A stretch of DNA of 64,000 nt from an uncultured Prevotellaceae bacterium (GTDB taxonomy: Bacteria; Bacteroidota; Bacteroidia; Bacteroidales; Bacteroidaceae): the NCBI GenBank assembly GCA_902786565.1, contig CADACW010000003.1:1-64000 (forward strand). The letters are read 5' to 3'. The notes below the pieces were generated by a model. That model was not told the DNA's origin. It saw only the letters and a list, made by a program, of their open reading frames with translations, and ran no database searches. The translations under genes were made by a program, and so were the position numbers. This document shows, in pieces, positions 60,167 through 64,000 of the stretch (the first letter of the stretch is position 1; each line of letters opens with the position of its first letter).

Positions 60167-61598
60167 TGTTGTTTCCTTTTATGTCAAACTCTTTGTTTTT
60201 GTCGAGCGTGGTCATCTCAATCATCGGCACGTCGATGTCGTATTTCTCATCCCACCCGTTGAAGTGCATCATCACGTGGTAGGGCACCTCCATCACGTCG
60301 TGCCATGGCTTCTCTATCGACTGTTTCAGGTTGAACAGTTCGCGCTTGTCGCTGCCCGAGTTGTTCATCTGGCTCTTGCCCGGCGTGGCACCCACCATGT
60401 TCGGATGCACGCCCATGGCGAAGCACAGAGCGTTGGATGCTTCCACCAGGTCGTCGGCCCAGTCGCCACCCTCCTTCTTGTCCTCGCCCAGCGTGTAGAT
60501 GCGAACCATGCGCACCTCCTTGCCGTCGATGACGGTGTCATAGCTGGTTATCCAAGCCTTGCCCGCATTCTCCGGCTTCGTGCAGAAGTCGGTGATGTCC
60601 TGGCGCTCCTTCTTGATGCGCGCCTTGCGCTTCTCAGGGTCGGTGATGCCCTCCTCGTTGCACACGTTGTTCCAGTAGTTCTTGTGTATCTCTATCTGGA
60701 TGCGCGGCGCGGCGGTGTTCTTGATCATGAAGCGCTTGCCCGTGCCGATGAGACGGTAGATGTCGTACCATGCATCCATGAAGATGCTGAAGTAGTAGGG
60801 CACCGGGTACAGCTGGCGGCCTACGGTGGGCACACGGCAGACGATGGCAAACGAGCGGTCGCTGGTCTGCGCCTTGGTAAGGCCCGTCTCGGGGTCGGGT
60901 TCCTTGCCCAGGCGAACAAGGAGGTCGCCCAGCGGGTCCACATCGTCGAGAAGGGGATAGACCTTCGCCGTCTCGGGGGGCGTGTGCCGCCAGTTGGCCA
61001 CGATGACGTAGGGCGGCCGGCCTGTCTTACGGTCGCGGGGCGCAAAGCGGCAGTGGCACGCATCCTTATGCCGCAGCTGCACAATCTTAGAGCCGTCGCG
61101 GCTCAGCGTCAACACCAGCACCGAGAAGAAGAAATACTTCATGTCGGTGGCCTGCTCCCAGAACTGCAGGTGGATGGCGTTGCGCATACAGAAGCGGCGA
61201 ATCTCAGGGTCGCTGGCACGCTTGGGTTTCCCGGCGGGTGAACCGTCGGGCGCGTTCCGCTCGAAGAACTGCAGGCCTTGGCCGTAGCAGGTCAGCGTGT
61301 TGAAGTTCTGGCACTGTGCCGTCACCATGTTCTTGCCGATGAGCGTCTGCACGTGGTAGGGAAGCATGTTGTCGCCACCCCATGGCACATATTCGTACTC
61401 ACGCCCGCCTATGCCTATCTGCTGCGTCACGTCGTCGTTGTCAGCGTCGGCAAAGGTAGAGTAGGTGTCCTTGTCGTAGTGGCTGATTACCTCACTGCGC
61501 ACGCCCTGCAGCGCGTTCACCACCGAGCACGGCATCAATTCGTATTGCTCGTAGTCGCCCGTCTGGCCTACTTTTATTAGGTCTTGTTTCTCGTTCAT
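60141..61598 (-). CDS. Phage portal-like protein
   Basis: A 485-residue protein. After a short acidic N-terminus it has GGDNMLPYHVQTLIGKNMV, WEQATDMKYFFFSVLVLTLS, and near the end MNNSGSDKRELFNLKQSIEK, arrangements like those of portal proteins of tailed phages, with the C-terminus PMIEMTTLDKNKEFDIKG. Portal rings form the head vertex through which DNA passes. No terminase or capsid gene was found beside it, so this call rests on general resemblance. It starts 33 bp after the 61,632 gene. Confidence 0.5.
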   Translation of the reverse strand: MNEKQDLIKVGQTGDYEQYELMPCSVVNALQGVRSEVISHYDKDTYSTFADADNDDVTQQIGIGGREYEYVPWGGDNMLPYHVQTLIGKNMVTAQCQNFNTLTCYGQGLQFFERNAPDGSPAGKPKRASDPEIRRFCMRNAIHLQFWEQATDMKYFFFSVLVLTLSRDGSKIVQLRHKDACHCRFAPRDRKTGRPPYVIVANWRHTPPETAKVYPLLDDVDPLGDLLVRLGKEPDPETGLTKAQTSDRSFAIVCRVPTVGRQLYPVPYYFSIFMDAWYDIYRLIGTGKRFMIKNTAAPRIQIEIHKNYWNNVCNEEGITDPEKRKARIKKERQDITDFCTKPENAGKAWITSYDTVIDGKEVRMVRIYTLGEDKKEGGDWADDLVEASNALCFAMGVHPNMVGATPGKSQMNNSGSDKRELFNLKQSIEKPWHDVMEVPYHVMMHFNGWDEKYDIDVPMIEMTTLDKNKEFDIKGNNNEPDNNKG

Positions 61599-61631
61599 AT
61601 CCCAATTTGTGAAATTCGTGTAATTCGTGGT

Positions 61632-61883
61632 CTAAAGATATATGCTTAGTCCGTTGATTTCAAAGATGAAGATGTCTGGTACCGTCCGTATCTGGTTCGA
61701 CACGGGGTTGATGATCTTGTGCCAGCCTTTCTTCCATGAAGAGCTGCTGACGTACCAACCACGGTACTCCAGCACGTCGCCCGTCTGACCCTCCCACACA
61801 CGGAGGTTCACCGTCTGCTTACGCTCGCGGGCCAGGTCGAGGATCTGCATGGCCTCGTTGATATGTATGGCTCTCTTTTCCAT
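61632..61883 (-). CDS. Small phage protein
   Basis: An 83-residue protein beginning MEKRAIHINEAMQILDLARE. The second half is strand-rich (GWYVSSSSWKKGWHKIINPV). It overlaps the preceding gene stop by 1 bp (shared A). Function unknown; conserved small proteins at this place are common in phage structural modules. Confidence 0.65.
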   Translation of the reverse strand: MEKRAIHINEAMQILDLARERKQTVNLRVWEGQTGDVLEYRGWYVSSSSWKKGWHKIINPVSNQIRTVPDIFIFEINGLSIYL

Positions 61884-62902
61884 TAATTGAAGGTGTTGTC
61901 GAAGGTGTTGTCAAAAATGCGCCCAGCACGTAGCAGCTGCACCACGTTATGGTTGCGCTGCGCATACTGGTAGGTGAAGGTGAAGCGGGGTATCTCCGCA
62001 TCGTCGTTGCTGTGCTCGCTTTTCGACTCGGTGATGAGCAAATCCTTGCCCACGTTGGGGTTGCCGTTCTTGAAGTTCACGATGCGCACGGAGTCCGAGC
62101 GGAACACTTCGTCCCACCAGTTGGCCATTGCCGTGTTCAGCGGCCCCGTGTCGGCCTTGAAGCTGCGCGTCTCGTCAATCTTGTAGTTGCGCTGCAGCCG
62201 ACCCACGTAGGCCATGCTCCGCTTGTAGCTCGGGTCAACCTTGTGGATGCCGGTGCAGTAGGCCAGTTCGTCAAGGCCGAAGCTGTTGACGAAACAGAGG
62301 ATGGGCGCACAGTCGGGCGCCGACAGGTCCAGCTCGTAGTCCTGGGTGCGGCTGCCGCACGTCACCCTGTAGCACACGAGCGTCTTACCCGTGGCCACGA
62401 AGTTGTCGGGACTCACGTCGAGCGTCCTGTAGCCCGTGCCGCTCTGCACCACGGAGGGCGTGAACTGCGCCGTGGTGCCGTCGCTGTACTCGGCGGTGCA
62501 GGCGGCGGTCTCGCTGCCCGGCGTGTGCAGGTACTCCAGACGCCCCAGGGCGGTCTGCTTCGTGCCCATTAGGATGGAGAGGAAATGATTCGCGAGGAAG
62601 TTCTCGGCGGTCTCGTCGCCGAAGTCGGCCTGACAGTACACCACCTGAGTGCTCGCGCTGAAAATCTGCGTCTCGGCCTCGTTGGCGGCGGTGATGCTCA
62701 GCGTCACCGTCTGGCGTTGGCGGGCGTAGGGTGTCACCAGGTCGCTCAGTTCCTCCAAGGTGATGACACCTGAAACGGGCCACAGCCATTCCTGATAGAC
62801 CTGAGTGCCGTCGATGCTGATGGTGACAAGCGCCTTCGCCGACGTGCTCACAGTCACGTCGGGGATACTGCACGAAAATTCCTTGCTTCTGAGTGTTGCC
62901 AT
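61883..62902 (-). CDS. Phage structural protein, unknown
   Basis: A 339-residue strand-rich protein (MATLRSKEFSCSIPDVTVST) ending in NTFDNTFN, a duplicated DNTF motif. It contains AYVGRLQRNYKIDETRSFKA and FTFTYQYAQRNHNVVQLLRA, reminiscent of structural proteins. It is first of its own transcription unit, with a promoter box 21 bp upstream. No catalytic motif. Confidence 0.65.
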   Translation of the reverse strand: MATLRSKEFSCSIPDVTVSTSAKALVTISIDGTQVYQEWLWPVSGVITLEELSDLVTPYARQRQTVTLSITAANEAETQIFSASTQVVYCQADFGDETAENFLANHFLSILMGTKQTALGRLEYLHTPGSETAACTAEYSDGTTAQFTPSVVQSGTGYRTLDVSPDNFVATGKTLVCYRVTCGSRTQDYELDLSAPDCAPILCFVNSFGLDELAYCTGIHKVDPSYKRSMAYVGRLQRNYKIDETRSFKADTGPLNTAMANWWDEVFRSDSVRIVNFKNGNPNVGKDLLITESKSEHSNDDAEIPRFTFTYQYAQRNHNVVQLLRAGRIFDNTFDNTFN

Positions 62903-62922
62903 GATGCTGCCTTCGTTTTGTG

Positions 62923-62930
62923 CAAAGGTA
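62923..62930 (-). promoter_or_regulatory. -7 box of the portal-region transcription unit
   Basis: On the minus strand TACCTTTG matches TANNTTTG, 21 bp upstream of the start codon at 62,902. Confidence 0.6.
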
Positions 62931-62964
62931 GCAACACACAGACAAGCCTAAAACTACAAAGGGC

Positions 62965-62985
62965 GGCGCGTCATCGCGACGCACC
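62965..62985 (-). terminator. Hairpin between small genes and the portal-region unit
   Basis: Read on the minus strand, GGTGCGTC and GACGCGCC form an 8-bp stem (one G-U pair) around a 5-nt loop, followed within 4 nt by TTTGTAGTTTT. It probably terminates the unit of three small genes at 63,029-63,784. Confidence 0.5.
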
Positions 62986-63028
62986 ACCCCCAAGAGACGT
63001 AAAATGTAAAAAATGTGTTGTCTGTATC

Positions 63029-63313
63029 CTACACCTGCCGCCAGATGGCCCATACTACGGAGCCGTCCTGCTCGGTGGTGGTGCTGTAGTCGTGGTCGGT
63101 CATGTAGGCCACGATGGTCTCGGTGCTCAAAGTGAGCATCGGCATCAGATCGTCCATAATCTGGAGCGATGTCTTGTTCTCCTGGATGTAGCCCGTCTTG
63201 GGCAGGGGGCTACGGAACAGGAAATAGCTGTCGAGCAGCTGCTGCGCAAACTGCTCGTTGCGGTCCTGCTGCCGCTCAGTCTCGTTGTGGTTCATAGCCA
63301 AGTGTCTTTTCAA
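63029..63313 (-). CDS. Small phage protein
   Basis: A 94-residue protein (MKRHLAMNHNETERQQDRNE). It is helical in the first half and ends TEQDGSVVWAIWRQV. The start may instead be the internal Met at residue 7. It overlaps the preceding gene by 38 bp. Not recognised. Confidence 0.6.
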   Translation of the reverse strand: MKRHLAMNHNETERQQDRNEQFAQQLLDSYFLFRSPLPKTGYIQENKTSLQIMDDLMPMLTLSTETIVAYMTDHDYSTTTEQDGSVVWAIWRQV

Positions 63314-63515
63314 GTTTCTCGAATTGTCTGCGTATCAGTTCCAGGTCACGCGCAAAGCGGAAGAACTCCCAAAGGTTGTCATCGCCGTAGGCCGACTGCT
63401 TCAGCGCTTCCTCGGCATTGCCCAGCTTCACGATGATAGCGTCCACGTTGCCGGCAGAGCAAAGCTCGCTGATGGCGGCCACGTTCTCAGAGGTCATCAT
63501 AATATCGGCACTCAT
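63276..63515 (-). CDS. Small helical phage protein
   Basis: A 79-residue protein from ATG at 63,515 (MSADIMMTSENVAAISELCS), chosen because it overlaps the upstream stop by 4 bp (ATGA) and gives a compact acidic helical protein ending in EKLEKTLGYEPQRD. A longer open frame in the same phase starts within the upstream gene and is not plausible. Unknown. Confidence 0.55.
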   Translation of the reverse strand: MSADIMMTSENVAAISELCSAGNVDAIIVKLGNAEEALKQSAYGDDNLWEFFRFARDLELIRRQFEKLEKTLGYEPQRD

Positions 63516-63784
63516 AGACCACCTCCTTCCACCATCCTGATGATTCCACATACCACGTTGCCCAGCAGCTCCGGCAAGCCGCATACCAGCATAACCAGAA
63601 GCCCGAAGAGGGCCGTGAAGGACAGTCCCTGAAGGGAGAAGTGCCAGGGCGTGAAGCCCGCGATCTGGCAGAATTGGCTCTGCTCGATGGCACGGTCGAA
63701 CCGCGCACGCCAGTTCTTTACAATCCTTTCCACTCTGGAAAGAACCGAGGGCTGAACCTGCCCGAGTTGAATTACATTTTGCAT
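63512..63784 (-). CDS. Small membrane protein, holin-like candidate
   Basis: A 90-residue protein beginning MQNVIQLGQVQPSVLSRVER. A basic amphipathic N-terminus is followed by two hydrophobic stretches (LSFTALFGLLVMLVCGLPEL and NVVCGIIRMV). A charged N-terminus with one or two membrane helices fits a holin or a small membrane effector; no lysin was seen nearby. First gene of the unit, just after the inverted repeat at 63,789-63,871. Confidence 0.5.
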   Translation of the reverse strand: MQNVIQLGQVQPSVLSRVERIVKNWRARFDRAIEQSQFCQIAGFTPWHFSLQGLSFTALFGLLVMLVCGLPELLGNVVCGIIRMVEGGGL

Positions 63785-63788
63785 ATTG

Positions 63789-63871
63789 CACTATCTTGTA
63801 AGCTTACCAGCGAACCGCACTGGCGCGGAGACAGAGAAACGGCTGCACTTCCCGTTGCTTACAAGATAGTG
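63789..63871. repeat. 15-bp perfect inverted repeat upstream of the unit
   Basis: CACTATCTTGTAAGC (63,789-63,803) and GCTTACAAGATAGTG (63,857-63,871) are exact inverted copies 53 bp apart. They lie in the leader of the minus-strand unit. Candidate operator, recombination site or long-range RNA stem. Beyond it, 63,872-64,000 shows no gene. Confidence 0.7.
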
Positions 63872-64000
63872 ACTCACCCAGAGGGCAGTTAATCTTACGA
63901 GAAGGCAGCCGTTAAGAGTAGTTACTCTGAAGGCATAAAAAATGCCCGGCAATTGTTGCTGAGCGTCTGACGTGCGCCCTGCCGAGTGGATTACCACTAT

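Larger units (their letters stand above)
35883..64000. mobile_element. Prophage-like element integrated at tRNA-fMet
   Basis: It starts at the 3' part of the initiator tRNA, with an integrase 125 bp away. It contains portal-like, tail, tape-measure and fibre genes plus a DGR, all on the minus strand apart from the integrase. The right boundary, repressor, replication genes, terminase and capsid were not found in the window, so the element probably continues beyond 64,000. A defective element or tail-like particle cannot be excluded. The expected right attachment site would repeat the tRNA 3' end. Confidence 0.8.

Overview
The window reads as Bacteroidales, most likely Prevotellaceae. The evidence is a TANNTTTG-type promoter box ahead of many genes, Na+-NQR, SprA/Sov (type IX secretion translocon), BACON-domain proteins and KduI/KduD. 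There are two parts: host chromosome at about 1-35,880 and an integrated phage-like element from about 35,883 past the right edge.

Chromosome. A partial lipoprotein (1-164) and a SIMPL protein (588-1274) flank a palindromic repeat cluster. A long minus-strand operon (10,604 to 1,703) reads nqrA-nqrB-nqrC-[two unknown genes]-nqrD-[four-helix-bundle cassette]-nqrE-nqrF-kduI-kduD. The sodium-pumping NADH:quinone reductase operon has thus taken up two accessory insertions and carries two hexuronate-catabolism genes at its end. Next come a ROK sugar kinase, a helical lipoprotein, a Cthe_2159-like carbohydrate-binding protein, a LytS-type histidine kinase, the 2657-residue sprA and a TPR protein.

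AT-rich island (about 24,400-33,030, minus strand). Seven or eight genes form an operon-like run: a four-TM protein, a P-loop GTPase, a coiled-coil membrane protein, a retropepsin-like lipoprotein, a membrane MORN protein sharing its N-terminal domain with the coiled-coil protein, a small BACON/M15-peptidase chimera, a five-BACON outer-membrane barrel and a lipoprotein DNA/RNA nuclease. I do not recognise this set as a described system. It looks like an envelope-spanning, GTPase-controlled apparatus and is the best candidate here for something undescribed.

Prophage-like element. It starts at an initiator tRNA-Met (35,883-35,955) with a tyrosine recombinase next to it. A minus-strand module follows, running from about 63,900 down to 37,296: small membrane proteins, a portal-like protein, tail/baseplate proteins, a 1723-residue collagen-like fibre, a complete diversity-generating retroelement (DGR) and a 1593-residue tape measure protein. 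In the DGR the order is variable protein with VR, then TR, then reverse transcriptase. TR (46,555-46,678) and VR (46,944-47,067) differ at 19 of 124 positions, every one an adenine in the TR coding strand. Related features are a perfect 8-bp/4-nt hairpin at the VR 3' edge, a promoter box just upstream of TR, a non-canonical RT active site (FVDN) and a 10-G tract at the RT stop codon that would fuse RT to the next ORF if one G were lost. No terminase or major capsid gene was recognised; they may lie beyond the right edge.
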